Shown here one piece after another: positions 9,101-17,930 of a stretch of DNA of 64,000 bases. Each line of letters starts with the position of its first letter. Position 1 is the first letter of the stretch. The notes under the pieces are model-generated. The model was not told the DNA's origin. It was given only the letters and a program-made list of their open reading frames with translations, and made no database searches. Made by a program: the position numbers and the translations under genes. The stretch comes from Maylandia zebra (Eukaryota; Chordata; Actinopteri; Cichliformes; Cichlidae), in the NCBI RefSeq assembly GCF_041146795.1, contig NC_135175.1, positions 33,170,136 to 33,234,135 on the forward strand. Reading direction: 5' to 3'.

Positions 9101-10754
9101 ACTGGCCATTATTGGAATTTTGTGTTGGTGTGGTCCATTTCTTTGGTTTCCCTGCATCTCCCAACTTGATTTCACCAGGGTCAGATTTGGCGGTGGAGCT
9201 TGATGGAATCGGGGGTTTCACATTTGTGGCAAACGTGTTTGCTTTTGAACGCTTCATCTCTCTTGCTGGTGCCTCTGCAGAGTGCCTTAAGGCATGTAAG
9301 GATGACACTGGATTGCATGCGATGCGTGACTCCTTAGAGATAAAGGAAGCAAACTCATGAAAGCTTGGATAGTCGTTGCCCCGATCTAGCTGCTCTGTGA
9401 CATAACGGTTCCATCTAGATGTCACCCAATCAGGAAGCTTGACTAGTATTTTCTGATTCTCCTCACAGTCGTTAAGAACCTGTAAGCCCTTTACGTGAGG
9501 CATGGCATTACTACATGTTTGGAGGAAATCACTGAAATCTCTTAACTTGAGATATTCCTTTCCACCAATCTTCGGCCACCCATTTAGCTTATCTCTGAAA
9601 GCCCGCTGCACTACAAAGGAATGGCCATATCTAGCATTTAACCTATCCCATGCTTGTTGATAGGCTTCTTCATCTTTTCTGTAGAAGCTGCCTTCAAGAG
9701 AGGATTTTGCCTCACCTGCTATGTACTTTTGCAGGTAGAATAGCCTGTCTGCAGGGTCAGAGCATCGTCTCTCTATGAGGGCTTTGAAGCTTATGCTCCA
9801 TTCTGTAAACTTCAGAGGATCGCCCGAGAATACAGAAGGTTCTGGAGTTGGCAAGCGAGTAAGAGCTAATGACTCTTGTAGCGATTGGACCAATGATGTC
9901 TCGTTTTGCACAACCTGCCGTTCTTGATCTGGGATGTGGTGAGCGAAGGGGTGTGCATCACTCACTTTGCTGAATGGAGGACTGCGTGTCCCATCCCTTC
10001 CCTCTTCTTCAGTGTAGACATTTAGCTTTGCCTGAATTACATCAATGTCCCTCTGATTTTCAAGTTTTCTCAACTGCTGACGTTGAGCTTCGATGGCAGC
10101 TTCCATATCAATTTCGGCTTTCTTTGCAGCCAGCTGAGCAGCCACTTCCGCTCTCATAGCTGGAATGCTAGGTGACTCTGAGAGATGGTTAGAATTGTGA
10201 CAGCTGGGTGCAGTAACTCTGGAGGCTGTGGATCCATATATGGACCTAGCATATTCATTATCAAGTAGCATGCGTAACCTTGATCTTTCCGCCACCGTGT
10301 CAAACTCACCTTCATCTTCAGTCAGACGTACTCTCATCAGCTGCAGCAAGTCGGCCGTCATGGCTGAGCATGCATCGATCTTTCTTCGAAATTCTTGACT
10401 TGGTGAGGTTTGGAGTCGAATTCTGTCATACTGTTCCTTTAATTCAGACTCAAGCTTCTCAGCCTCATCCATCATATCATACATGTCACTCTCAGAGCAT
10501 ACTTGCTTTAACTTTGTGCGAATGTCTCTTACGTTGCTTTTCCATTTCTCGTATGTTGCTTTGAACCTCTTCTCCTTTTGAGTTAACTCTTGATCTTTCA
10601 GTTCCTGCATTTTTGGCGTTAATCGCCTTTCACGAGAGGATTTTCTTGCTTTTGTCTCAGATTTCTCAGACACTACACTTTTTTCCTCTTCCAAATCCCC
10701 TGCATCTTGTACTTCTGACATAACATCAGGGTGACTATGACCATCTTTAGACAT
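6141..10754 (-). CDS. BEL/Pao Gag-Pol polyprotein (truncated before integrase)
   Basis: 1537 residues. Residues about 1-290 are charged and predicted coiled-coil (many E/K/R, a QRQQLRKLE heptad-like run). About 305-460 is a Gag-like domain beginning FSGDPLKFTEW (DUF1759 type). About 550-600 has CCHC-like knuckles (CFACLRKGHNSKDC and neighbours). About 672 is the aspartic-protease-like ALLDTQSSHTF motif with the DTQS variant that BEL elements often carry. About 920-1150 is reverse transcriptase with FDCSA and catalytic YVDD near 1090. About 1265-1400 is RNase H (FSDASSQGYG). It ends LDPFLPSWSC, where an intact element would continue into integrase. No other frameshift or stop is seen upstream. 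Confidence 0.9.
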   Translation of the reverse strand: MSKDGHSHPDVMSEVQDAGDLEEEKSVVSEKSETKARKSSRERRLTPKMQELKDQELTQKEKRFKATYEKWKSNVRDIRTKLKQVCSESDMYDMMDEAEKLESELKEQYDRIRLQTSPSQEFRRKIDACSAMTADLLQLMRVRLTEDEGEFDTVAERSRLRMLLDNEYARSIYGSTASRVTAPSCHNSNHLSESPSIPAMRAEVAAQLAAKKAEIDMEAAIEAQRQQLRKLENQRDIDVIQAKLNVYTEEEGRDGTRSPPFSKVSDAHPFAHHIPDQERQVVQNETSLVQSLQESLALTRLPTPEPSVFSGDPLKFTEWSISFKALIERRCSDPADRLFYLQKYIAGEAKSSLEGSFYRKDEEAYQQAWDRLNARYGHSFVVQRAFRDKLNGWPKIGGKEYLKLRDFSDFLQTCSNAMPHVKGLQVLNDCEENQKILVKLPDWVTSRWNRYVTEQLDRGNDYPSFHEFASFISKESRIACNPVSSLHALRHSAEAPAREMKRSKANTFATNVKPPIPSSSTAKSDPGEIKLGDAGKPKKWTTPTQNSNNGQCICCSENHSIHKCKRLMDMSVEDKKKCILENKLCFACLRKGHNSKDCRNRAMCGICRKSHPTPLHEDRSTAASTQGAVEESTLSLSCCVSGGEGGSTSMIVPVWISTLSAPDTETLVYALLDTQSSHTFVDQEVCEKLQATMEPVKLKLSTMMGRDSVVKSQRVCKLKVRGFSSNVSISLPPAYTRDFIPLDRTHIPTCQTANKWKHLVSMAQEIPPLMDCGVGLLIGYDCSRALIPRRVVTGGDYEPYAIETDLGWSIVGSAPQRVQAKDVTGFCHRVSVREVPPITPFAVIKALESDFADTKPGDRSISQEDICFLQILKDRIQQNKDGHLEMPLPFKARPHLPDNKGLALVRLKHLKRKLDRDPKFKIDYVRFMEGVFKDGDAEKVENQAELGKVWYIPHQGVYHPRKPGKIRVVFDCSARYEGTSLNDHLLTGPDLTNSLTAVLCRFRKHPIAVMCDVEKMFHRFHVSEDDRDYLRFLWWENGDTNSEPREYRMKVHLFGASSSPGCANYGMKHLASQCEKEYPSAANFIQKHFYVDDGLISVESVGKAIELVKEAQAVCAKGKLHLHKFLSNSREVLDSVDVAERATEVKNVDLNHEDLPVQRVLGIRWNVENDSFSFKVSLEEKPATRRGILSIVASLYDPLGFLAPVILEGKRVLQEMCQRGTGWDEPLPKGLKLRCETWMKDLENLERIEIQRCFIPDSLGEIQRVELHHFSDASSQGYGQCSYIRVVSRERVCCSLVMGKARVAPTKIVTIPRLELTAAVTSASVSSMLREELELKVDDEYFWTDSKVVLGYINNEARRFHVFVANGVQRIRETTDARKWYYVDTGENPADHASRGLKVADLIKSNWFSGPSFLWEREIATKQATSDLLVGDPEVRTTQVLKVDVARQFDIQKHLLRFSRWTTAVNVIARIQRLAKRIRTAEPLSVEERKQAAQTLVKLAQQDAFQEELNTLSQKLGRLPCNHQLFQLDPFLPSWSC

Positions 10755-10974
10755 TTTCAGACTTTAAAGGGGGTATCTTATGAAGAGGACAAGATAACTA
10801 AGGTAATTACAAGAATGGATGTAATAGGCGGAGAATTATTAAAATTAACACAAAGGAACCTTAGCTTAGATTCTTACGTATGACAGCAAATAAATTTTCA
10901 GTTTCAGCCTTCATGAAGCTTGCAAGCAACAGGTAAGAAAACAACAATAATTTCCAGAACTTCAACAGATTGTC

Positions 10975-11042
10975 CTTTTTTTTTTCTTTTCTTTTTTTTT
11001 CCTTTTTTTGTTTGTTTGTTTGTTTGTTTGTTTGTTTTTTTT
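10975..11042. repeat. Poly-T and (TTTG)n simple repeat in the element leader
   Basis: A T/C-rich run is followed by about seven TTTG units. It lies between the gag-pol start and the 5' LTR, in the untranslated leader (10755-11445), which otherwise shows no gene. Confidence 0.9.
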
Positions 11043-11249
11043 ACACAATCCGAAATTTGAACACTATTAATTCCTTGTCCATTACAGCAAATTTGTAGCT
11101 CATGTTCTATCCATCAACTCATGAGGCATAATAACTGCGCAATATAGCCTGAGGACTCACGCTTTAGCCTGAAACCGCTTCTTGGAGTGTCCGCTGAATC
11201 TGCAGCTCCCGATTGGTTGTCACAAAATGCAAAGCAACGTGTCCACTGA

Positions 11250-11420
11250 AGCCTGTAGCTCGCTGCAGGATGAGAAGCAACCGAGACCTGTAGCTTGCTG
11301 CAGGATGAGAAGAGCTTTGCACACCGAAGCCTGTAGCTTGCTGCAGGAGGGGAAGCGCGTTTGCAAACCGAGACCTGTAGCTTGCTGCAGGATGAGAAGA
11401 GCTTTGCACACCGAAGCCTC
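11250..11420. repeat. Short tandem repeat in the BEL/Pao leader
   Basis: Four cores of CCTGTAGCTTGCTGCAGG start at about 11252, 11287, 11330 and 11374 with intervals of 35, 43 and 44 bp, joined by GAGAAG/CCGAAGC spacers. Because of the repeat, minus-strand frames stay open here (11114-11518), but they are repeat translations, not a recognised protein. Confidence 0.8.
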
Positions 11421-11445
11421 CAGATGGATTGGGACACGTTTTCAC

Positions 11446-11963
11446 TGTTTCTACTCTGGTCGAAAGAATCCACGCTTCGTACTGATGTCCACAATTCTTT
11501 TATTCCTCTCACAATCATGGAGCACCGTGAAAACTAGAAACAAGTAAAATAATATCGATAGCACATATGATATTCATCTCAGCCACTTATTTCCTTTCAC
11601 AAGGTGCACAAGTGTTAAACAAATAACAGCATAATGATTTTTTACCGTGTACGCCTTGTAAAACCAGCAGTAGAAAAGTTGTATATTCTGAAAAGTCCGC
11701 CGTGTTAGCGTTCTGTCTTGTCTCTCCCGCGCACAACTTCCGGTTCCCGCAACTCACAGGAAGTGACTACTTCACAATAATATTTTAACAGAAACATTTC
11801 TTATAAGCAGGATATATCACTGGATTCATAGATTACCTTTCCTACTGCAAATGTACACAAGCATGAGAAGCAAATAAAGAAAACAAATAGAAAACAATAA
11901 CGATCTCCGATTCACTTTGGTGTTGTCATGGCAACCCACACAAACATTTCAGCGTCAGCTACA
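11446..11963 (-). repeat. 5' LTR of the BEL/Pao element
   Basis: 518 bp, matching 4608-5125 with no difference that I could find by eye. It is followed by the CTCCC duplication at 11964-11968 and then normal unit spacer. Confidence 0.93.
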
Positions 11964-11968
11964 CTCCC

Positions 11969-12507
11969 CTTTTTCCCCAGAGGAGATCAGAAGTCATTCA
12001 GAGCCATACGAGTCTGCAATTAGCTGGGAGCGAGAGCTTGAGCCCTGGAGGTCTGACTGAAAGAGAAACCGCATCGGTTTAACAGACAAATTAAGAGTCT
12101 GACCTCTTAACAGTGGACAGGGTGGTGGAGATGTTCTGAGGGTGAGGCGGTCCTGTGTGGTCTGAGCTCTCCACTGCAAACCTCGGACAGGAACAGAAAC
12201 TGCAAGACAGACATAAAAACACTTCTTTTACACACACTTTGATGGCCTAACCTCTGTGTTTTTTACATTCATGTGTTTACGTGTGATGTACATGACTATT
12301 GTGCATCTGGCTCAGTGTTTGATATTGTAAAGCAAAGTCAATAACAGCAAAAATTTAATATTTTACTTTTTATTTCTGTCGCCCTCCTGCATCAATCCCA
12401 GAATCACCCACACCCTTTACCACATTTGCTTACTTTAGAGACTCCAGACACCAGGAAGTGGGAGAAATTTCTCTTATAATAAGATACGGTAATCTTTCTG
12501 ACAATAG
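11969..12507. other. Unit spacer resumed after the BEL/Pao element
   Basis: It is collinear with the spacer of units C-E (for example 34762-35300). No gene or element is recognised. Confidence 0.5.
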
Positions 12508-12812
12508 GTGAGATTGCTTTTAAATATGGAAACGGGGATAGTCACAAGAAGTTTGAGAGGCACAACTCAGACAGAAGAGCAGACAGAGAAAAGCCATGTG
12601 GATAGGAGCTACTCTCCCGAGCTAAGGTTAGCCACAGAGGGCATGGATGCAGACGAGCCCAGCCTCCTGAACATCCCGAAAGAGCTTCGTGACTTTAGGA
12701 AACACAACAACAAACAATATGCACATATTAGACGAGGGTTAAGAAGAGTTGATGCTAGAATGGAAGAAGCAGAGGGGCGATTCGACGAGACTGAGACGGT
12801 GCTACAGTTGTT
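12508..12812 (+). pseudogene. Fragment of an L1-type LINE ORF1 protein
   Basis: From the ATG at 12643 the frame reads PKELRDFRKHNNKQ, then RRVDARMEEAEGRFDETE. This is the charged coiled-coil pattern of fish L1-like ORF1 proteins (ELR.FR... followed by R..EAE.R). It loses coding character at about 12812 and the frame simply runs on into AT-rich DNA and an hAT MITE. A relic, present in units A, C, D and E. Confidence 0.5.
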
Positions 12813-12878
12813 TATTTTATTCATAAACTTCACTATTTCATTAATTATTTCATGGTTTCTTTGCATCTTCATCTGTAG

Positions 12879-13198
12879 CAGCGGTCTCCAACCTTTTTTG
12901 CGCCACGGACCGGTTTATGCCCGACAATATTTTCACGGACCGGCCTTTAAGGTGTCACGGATAAATACAACAAAATAAAACTAGTACCGGTACCGAAAAA
13001 AAGAAGATTTATTCATAACACATGTGAAAAGACCCAGGAAAACCGAGTTAACGACCAAAACGATAACAAAATAACGCTGAAAACCGATAAAAACCTTGAA
13101 AACCATACATTTCACACCTGAGACTCTACTCTCGCGGCCCGGTACCAAACGACTCACGGACCGGTACTGGTCCGAGGCCCGGGGGTTGGGGACCGCTG
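12879..13198. mobile_element. hAT-type MITE, 320 bp
   Basis: Termini CAGCGGTCTCCAACC and GGTTGGGGACCGCTG are inverted repeats with one mismatch, flanked by a perfect 8-bp duplication ATCTGTAG (12871-12878 and 13199-13206), the hAT signature. The interior has the GGACCGG-rich sequence of a MITE family very common in fish. It encodes nothing. Confidence 0.93.
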
Positions 13199-13489
13199 AT
13201 CTGTAGCACTTACACATCGGTGTATGTTCCTTGTGTTTGCTTACATTAAAATACCAGCACTAATGACCAGAGCATACAAATGCAGCTTTTCATATTTGAC
13301 AATATATTTTGAAAGCACAAGACAAATCACAAACAGTTTTCAATGTAGGTTTGGTTTTTTATTTTGTTTTATTTTTCAGTTCTTGATTTGATGGTGATGT
13401 GATGCTATATTACATGTTTTTAAGATTCAGCTGAATTTAATATTTGTAATATAGCATCGAATCACAACCGTCTCCTCAAGTTGCTTTAT

Positions 13490-13700
13490 ACTGTAAGATA
13501 GAGACCCTACAGTAGCAGCAAGAAAACCCCAAATATTAATAATCCCTTATGAGCAAGCACTTGGCGACAGTGGGGAGGAAAAACTACCTGTAACAGGCAG
13601 AAACCTCCGGCAGAACCAGGCTCAGAAGGGACGGCCATCTGCCTCGGCCGGTGGGGGGTGATGGTAACGATAATACGAGGAGACACGATGAAGAATATTT
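13490..13700. repeat. Common teleost interspersed repeat
   Basis: It contains GAGCAAGCACTTGGCGACAG, then AGAAACCTCCGGCAGAACCA and GGACGGCCATCTGCC. I recognise this combination as a high-copy repeat across many fish genomes; its class is uncertain. It ends shortly before the next unit. Confidence 0.5.
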
Positions 13701-13821
13701 CTCAGTCTAATTAAAGTCGAATGAAATAGTTTTAAAATAAAATATACCTCAGATGTTAACTCTGAGGCCAGACTGCTTTAAGATTTTAAAAGAGGTATTT
13801 GAAAAAAATCAAGATGACAAT

Positions 13822-16800
13822 TTAGTCATCAGTACTGCCTTTAAAGCAGCAGCTGAACGGCTTCTTCAAAGCTTTTAACACTGCTGAAAAAAACCTGGCA
13901 AGTTTGGATTTCTTTGGAGGATTCACGAAGCCACCGAGATTCATTGCTATGTGCATCAGAATAGTGTCGTCAAAAGATGAATCTTCTGATATCATTACAT
14001 TGAAGAACTTGTCTGCAGATCCAAACTCCTCGATAAGGCCTTTAGCTGTGGCCTTGACTAATTTATTCATGTTATTATTAAGAATTTTTAGGTATTCGGT
14101 GCATCTATCTTCAGAAAGTACCAAATCTGTCAGATGGTTGACAACTAAGTCTATTTTTCCTCGATCCAGAAGATTTCTGGCATTTTTGTGCAATTTGTGT
14201 TTTATTCTCATGACCAGAGAAACGCTAAATTGATTTGAAATTAGCCAATCATCAGGTGACACTGATGTTTCTGACAGTTCTTCCTCTGGGTTTTCAGAGG
14301 TTGCTGGCTGACTTTGACCCTCTGTGGGTCCAGAGTGAGACACTAATGCCTGATCACCAATATTCATTGCTAGGTGCTTCAGAATAGTGTCGTCAAAAGA
14401 TGAATCTTCTGACAACATTACATCGAAGAACTTGTCTGCAGATCCAAACTCCTTGATAAGACCTTCAGCTGTGGCCTTGACTAATTCAACCCTGTTCATT
14501 TTAAGAATTTCCAGGGATTCGGTGCATCTCATTTCAGAAAGTACCAAATCTGTCAGATGGTTGATAACTAACTCTAATTTTTCTGGGTCCAGAAGATTTC
14601 TGGTATTTTTTTGCAAATTTTGTGCGATACTTGTGGCTAGAAGAGTACTAAATATATTGGCAATGAGCTTAGCATGAATTGACACTGATGTTTCTGACAG
14701 CTCTTCCTCTGGGTTTTCAGAGGTTGCTGGCTGACTTTGACCCTCTGTGGGTTCAGAGTGAGACACTAATGCCTGATCACCAATATTCATTGCTAGGTGC
14801 TTCAGAATAGTGTCGTCAAAAGATGAATCTTCTGACAACATTACATCGAAGAACTTGTCTGCAGATCCAAACTCCTTGATAAGACCTTCAGCTGTGGCCT
14901 TGACTAATTCAACCCTGTTAATTTTAAGAATTTCCAGGGATTCGGTGCATCTCACTTCAGAAAGTACCAAATCTATCAGATGGTTTATAGCCAAGTCTAA
15001 TTTTTTTGGATCCAGAAGATTTCTGGTATTTTTGTGCAAATTTTGTGCGATTCTTGTGGCTAGAAGAGTACTAAATTGATTGGCAACAAGTTTAGCATGA
15101 ATTGACACTGATGTTTCTGACAGCTCTTCCTCTGGGTTTTCAGAGGTTGCTGGCTGACTTTGACCCTCTGTGGGTTCAGAGTGAGACACTAATGCCTGAT
15201 CACCAATATTCATTGCTAGGTGCTTCAGAATAGTGTCGTCAAAAGATGAATCTTCTGACAACATTACATCGAAGAGCTTGTCTGCAGATCCAAACTCCTT
15301 GATAAGACCTTCAGCTGTGGCCTTGACTAATTCAACCCTGTTCATTTTAAGAATTTCCAGGGATTCGGTGCATCTCATTTCAGAAAGTACCAAATCTGTC
15401 AGATGGTTGATAACTAACTCTAATTTTTCTGGATCCAGAAGATTTCTGGTATTTTTTTGCAAATTTTGTGCGATTCTTGTGGCTAGAAGAGTACTAAATT
15501 GATTGGCAATGAGCTTAGCATGAATTGACACTGATGTTTCTGACAGCTCTTCCTCTGGGTTTTCAGAGGCTGCTGGCTGACTTTGACCCTCTGTGGGTTC
15601 AGAGTGAGACACTAATGCCTGATCACCAATATTCATTGCTAGGTGCTTCAGAATAGTGTCGTCAAAAGATGAATCTTCTGACAACATTACATCGAAGAAC
15701 TTGTCTGCAGATCCAAACTCCTTGATAAGACCTTCAGCTGTGGCCTTGACTAATTCAACCCTGTTCATTTTAAGAATTTCCAGGTTTTCTGTGCATCTCA
15801 CTTCAGAAAGTACCAAATCTATCAGATGGTTGATAGCCAAGTCTAATTTTTTTGGATCCAGAAGATTTCTGGTATTTTTGTGCAAATTTTGTGCGATTCT
15901 TGTGGCTAGAAGAGTACTAAATTGATTGGCAATGAGCTTAGCGTGAATTGACACTGATGTTTCTGACAGCTCTTCCTCTGGGTTTTCAGAGGTTGCTGGC
16001 TGACTTTGACCCTCTGTGGGGTCAGTGTCAGAGACTGATGCCTGATCACTGCTTGTATTTGAAACCAGGTCCGGGTCTTCTGCACTCACACAAACTGGCT
16101 GATTGGTGAGATCAGTAACTGGACTTGACTGTGATGTAAACAGTCTGTCGCTTGTTTCACCAGCATCTGCTCCAATCATAACTTCTTCCTTTGATGGGGT
16201 CAGCACTCTTACTATATCTTCCACGGCACCAGAAATTTTGTCATTTATAATAGTTTGGGTTAAAGTTTCATTCTCCAACCAGAAAAGAAGGTTTTGTAAG
16301 AACCTTTCCACTGAATCTTCTACGAGCACATATGGCACCTCAGGAGCAGAGGGTACATTACAGTTACCCTGTGAAGTCTTAGAGAAGTCAGACTCTGAGA
16401 GACTTTTACCCATTTGCATCGTGGGGGCTGGATATGTTGACTCGACATGGTCGTACACATTTTCTGTCAACTCCCTTGAAAACATCTCCTTACTTGTCAG
16501 GTCAAGGTTTCCTGCCTGGGTTAATTTACTAAACAGCCTATTCATAAGTGGCATAAATTGACTGAAGTTGAGCGGAGAAGAACTTTTAACTGTGGTTTCT
16601 AAGGTTGGTGATTTTCTGGGAACTTCTGAGGGATTCATGTGTTCGCTTTTCCTGGAGTCAGCTCTTTCACTCTCAGGGGAGGTTGCCTGTTGTCTCTGAA
16701 AGGTCAAAAATCCTTTGCTTTTCTTCAAATGATCTTTCAGCTCACTGTTCATTTTTTCAAATTCTATTTTAGCAAACCTGAAGAAGTGTTGTTTTACTTC

Positions 16801-17874
16801 ATCTGGTTTTATAATTAGGGCGCATGATGCAAAAAAGTCTTTCACCTTTTTGATCACCAGGTCCACGTCAAAAGCAGGCTTGGGTGAGCTACACTTCTCA
16901 CTTAATGTGATATCTTCTGCATCAGGATACTGAATGTTTGCAATTAACACATTTACAATGTCAACTGCAGCTTTATCTGCATGATCTTCATCATGTAAAT
17001 AATTCAGATTGTTGAGGATTGTTTCAACATCCCTTTGAGCTTTCTCCTCAGCTTCTGCAAACTCATCACTTTCTTTTTCCTCCACAGGTTGCAGTTCTAT
17101 GTGACAGTCCTGGTCATCTTTACTTATCTCTCTGTCTGTACTCCACCTCATGAGAGCCATACTTATTTCTTTAATTGTTCCCATCTCAGAGAGCTTGGAT
17201 TCAAGACTCTCATCACTTGAACTAAAGGAAGTGGGTAAAGCCCCCCTCATGCACAGGCCGCTCAGCTTACCTTTATATTTCTTCAGACATGAGAAAGCAT
17301 GAGAAACCATGCATCTGAGGTTTTTTATGTTTGTTATTTTTCTGGTGACATAAATAGAATCCGGGTTTTCTGGGACTAGAACCCAACCCGAGTTGACTTT
17401 ATTTGAGATCTCCTCCTCAATCATCTGTGTCAGCGCCACAGCGCTTTCACACTCCTCATGGGTGACATGAAGAGCAGCAGCAAAGCTGGTTGAGAGAGAG
17501 TCTCCCAATACGGGGCTTATTTTTGTCACGGCTAACCTAAGGTATGTCTGGGATGCATCATTTAATTGGTCCTGACCTCCTAGAAGTAACGTTTTTATGG
17601 TGCTTGCACTAACTGACTGAATGACATCAGTAATCATATCAGCCAGTGCTACTTGGACATCAGAGTCCCAGATCCCATTTTCTATCAAGCGCCACTGTAA
17701 TCCAGAGAGCCTATCGAAACACCCGCTGATAGCAGGTGAAATCGCCTCTGAAGTAATGCGGGTAGGGATTCTAATATTGAATAAAGACATTGTCAATGAC
17801 TTAGTTTCGCTACAATTACTTTGGAAATCCGTTTTCAGAAAGCTTTCAGAAAGGGAAGATCGCGGTCTGTACAT
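13822..17874 (-). CDS. Gene copy B: full-length array protein, five repeats
   Basis: 1350 residues, one exon, family unrecognised. Layout: residues 1-55 variable N-terminus sharing the A-type block (TKSLTMSLFNIR); about 45-230 conserved helical region with several Cys and Trp; 238-275 acidic insert missing in A; about 280-400 helical region with an FFASCALIIKPDE core; 400-620 Ser/Thr/Pro-rich linker with a second helical patch (ERFLQNLLFWLENE); 620-1315 five 141-residue modules; 1316-1350 Lys-rich tail ending SCCFKGSTDD. No signal peptide is seen; the tail is basic and amphipathic with paired Cys, so membrane attachment is possible. Repeat 4 has local changes (LIANIF, LATSIAQ). A 10.5-kb element sits about 260 bp upstream. 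Confidence 0.85.
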   Translation of the reverse strand: MYRPRSSLSESFLKTDFQSNCSETKSLTMSLFNIRIPTRITSEAISPAISGCFDRLSGLQWRLIENGIWDSDVQVALADMITDVIQSVSASTIKTLLLGGQDQLNDASQTYLRLAVTKISPVLGDSLSTSFAAALHVTHEECESAVALTQMIEEEISNKVNSGWVLVPENPDSIYVTRKITNIKNLRCMVSHAFSCLKKYKGKLSGLCMRGALPTSFSSSDESLESKLSEMGTIKEISMALMRWSTDREISKDDQDCHIELQPVEEKESDEFAEAEEKAQRDVETILNNLNYLHDEDHADKAAVDIVNVLIANIQYPDAEDITLSEKCSSPKPAFDVDLVIKKVKDFFASCALIIKPDEVKQHFFRFAKIEFEKMNSELKDHLKKSKGFLTFQRQQATSPESERADSRKSEHMNPSEVPRKSPTLETTVKSSSPLNFSQFMPLMNRLFSKLTQAGNLDLTSKEMFSRELTENVYDHVESTYPAPTMQMGKSLSESDFSKTSQGNCNVPSAPEVPYVLVEDSVERFLQNLLFWLENETLTQTIINDKISGAVEDIVRVLTPSKEEVMIGADAGETSDRLFTSQSSPVTDLTNQPVCVSAEDPDLVSNTSSDQASVSDTDPTEGQSQPATSENPEEELSETSVSIHAKLIANQFSTLLATRIAQNLHKNTRNLLDPKKLDLAINHLIDLVLSEVRCTENLEILKMNRVELVKATAEGLIKEFGSADKFFDVMLSEDSSFDDTILKHLAMNIGDQALVSHSEPTEGQSQPAASENPEEELSETSVSIHAKLIANQFSTLLATRIAQNLQKNTRNLLDPEKLELVINHLTDLVLSEMRCTESLEILKMNRVELVKATAEGLIKEFGSADKLFDVMLSEDSSFDDTILKHLAMNIGDQALVSHSEPTEGQSQPATSENPEEELSETSVSIHAKLVANQFSTLLATRIAQNLHKNTRNLLDPKKLDLAINHLIDLVLSEVRCTESLEILKINRVELVKATAEGLIKEFGSADKFFDVMLSEDSSFDDTILKHLAMNIGDQALVSHSEPTEGQSQPATSENPEEELSETSVSIHAKLIANIFSTLLATSIAQNLQKNTRNLLDPEKLELVINHLTDLVLSEMRCTESLEILKMNRVELVKATAEGLIKEFGSADKFFDVMLSEDSSFDDTILKHLAMNIGDQALVSHSGPTEGQSQPATSENPEEELSETSVSPDDWLISNQFSVSLVMRIKHKLHKNARNLLDRGKIDLVVNHLTDLVLSEDRCTEYLKILNNNMNKLVKATAKGLIEEFGSADKFFNVMISEDSSFDDTILMHIAMNLGGFVNPPKKSKLARFFSAVLKALKKPFSCCFKGSTDD
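13904..16020 (-). repeat. Coding tandem repeat in gene B: 5 x 423 bp
   Basis: Boundaries recur every 423 bp (the ACCCTCTGTGGG mark at about 14318, 14741, 15164, 15587 and 16010). From the N-terminal side the modules alternate H, Q, H, Q and end in a divergent terminal module T: H has HKNTRNLLDPKKLDLAINHL, Q has QKNTRNLLDPEKLELVINHL. Each module pairs an acidic PEEELSET linker with a helical segment. Confidence 0.93.
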
Positions 17875-17930
17875 TTAACGCACGACAACTAAAATGCAAA
17901 ATGCAAGATTCAGGTCCCGCTGTTTCACCC

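Larger units (their letters stand above)
4608..11963 (-). mobile_element. BEL/Pao LTR retrotransposon, 7356 bp, integrase-defective
   Basis: It is a complete LTR-bounded element in minus orientation, inserted in the spacer of unit A only. LTRs of 518 bp begin TG and end CA on both strands and are flanked by a 5-bp duplication. The minus-strand order is leader, gag-pol frame (Gag-like region, zinc knuckles, aspartic protease, reverse transcriptase, RNase H), then a displaced integrase C-terminal part. A polypurine stretch (minus GGTGGGAG) lies immediately inside the 3' LTR at about 5126-5133. The two LTRs read as identical, so insertion was recent. Order protease-RT-RNaseH-integrase, the Pao-type protein domains and the 5-bp duplication identify the superfamily. 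Confidence 0.93.

Noticed and set aside
5433-9360. Plus-strand frames opposite gag-pol (for example 5433-5885 and 9019-9360)
   Set aside because: Shadows of the minus-strand polyprotein, no motifs.
11114-11518. Minus-strand 134-codon frame in the retroelement leader
   Set aside because: It is the translation of a short tandem repeat and runs into the LTR; no envelope-like or other motif.
12508-12978. Whole 156-codon plus-strand frame in each spacer
   Set aside because: Only the middle resembles an L1 ORF1 coiled coil. The last third is AT-rich flank and the hAT MITE, so the full frame is a chance fusion of relics.
14387-15925. Repeated plus-strand frames of about 89 codons opposite each 423-bp module
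   Set aside because: They recur only because the antisense of a stop-poor coding repeat stays open. They have no independent start context, and the minus-strand frame runs uninterrupted over 4 kb.
13904-16020. CRISPR-like array
   Set aside because: Repeats are 423 bp, contiguous, coding and in a vertebrate genome; no spacers.
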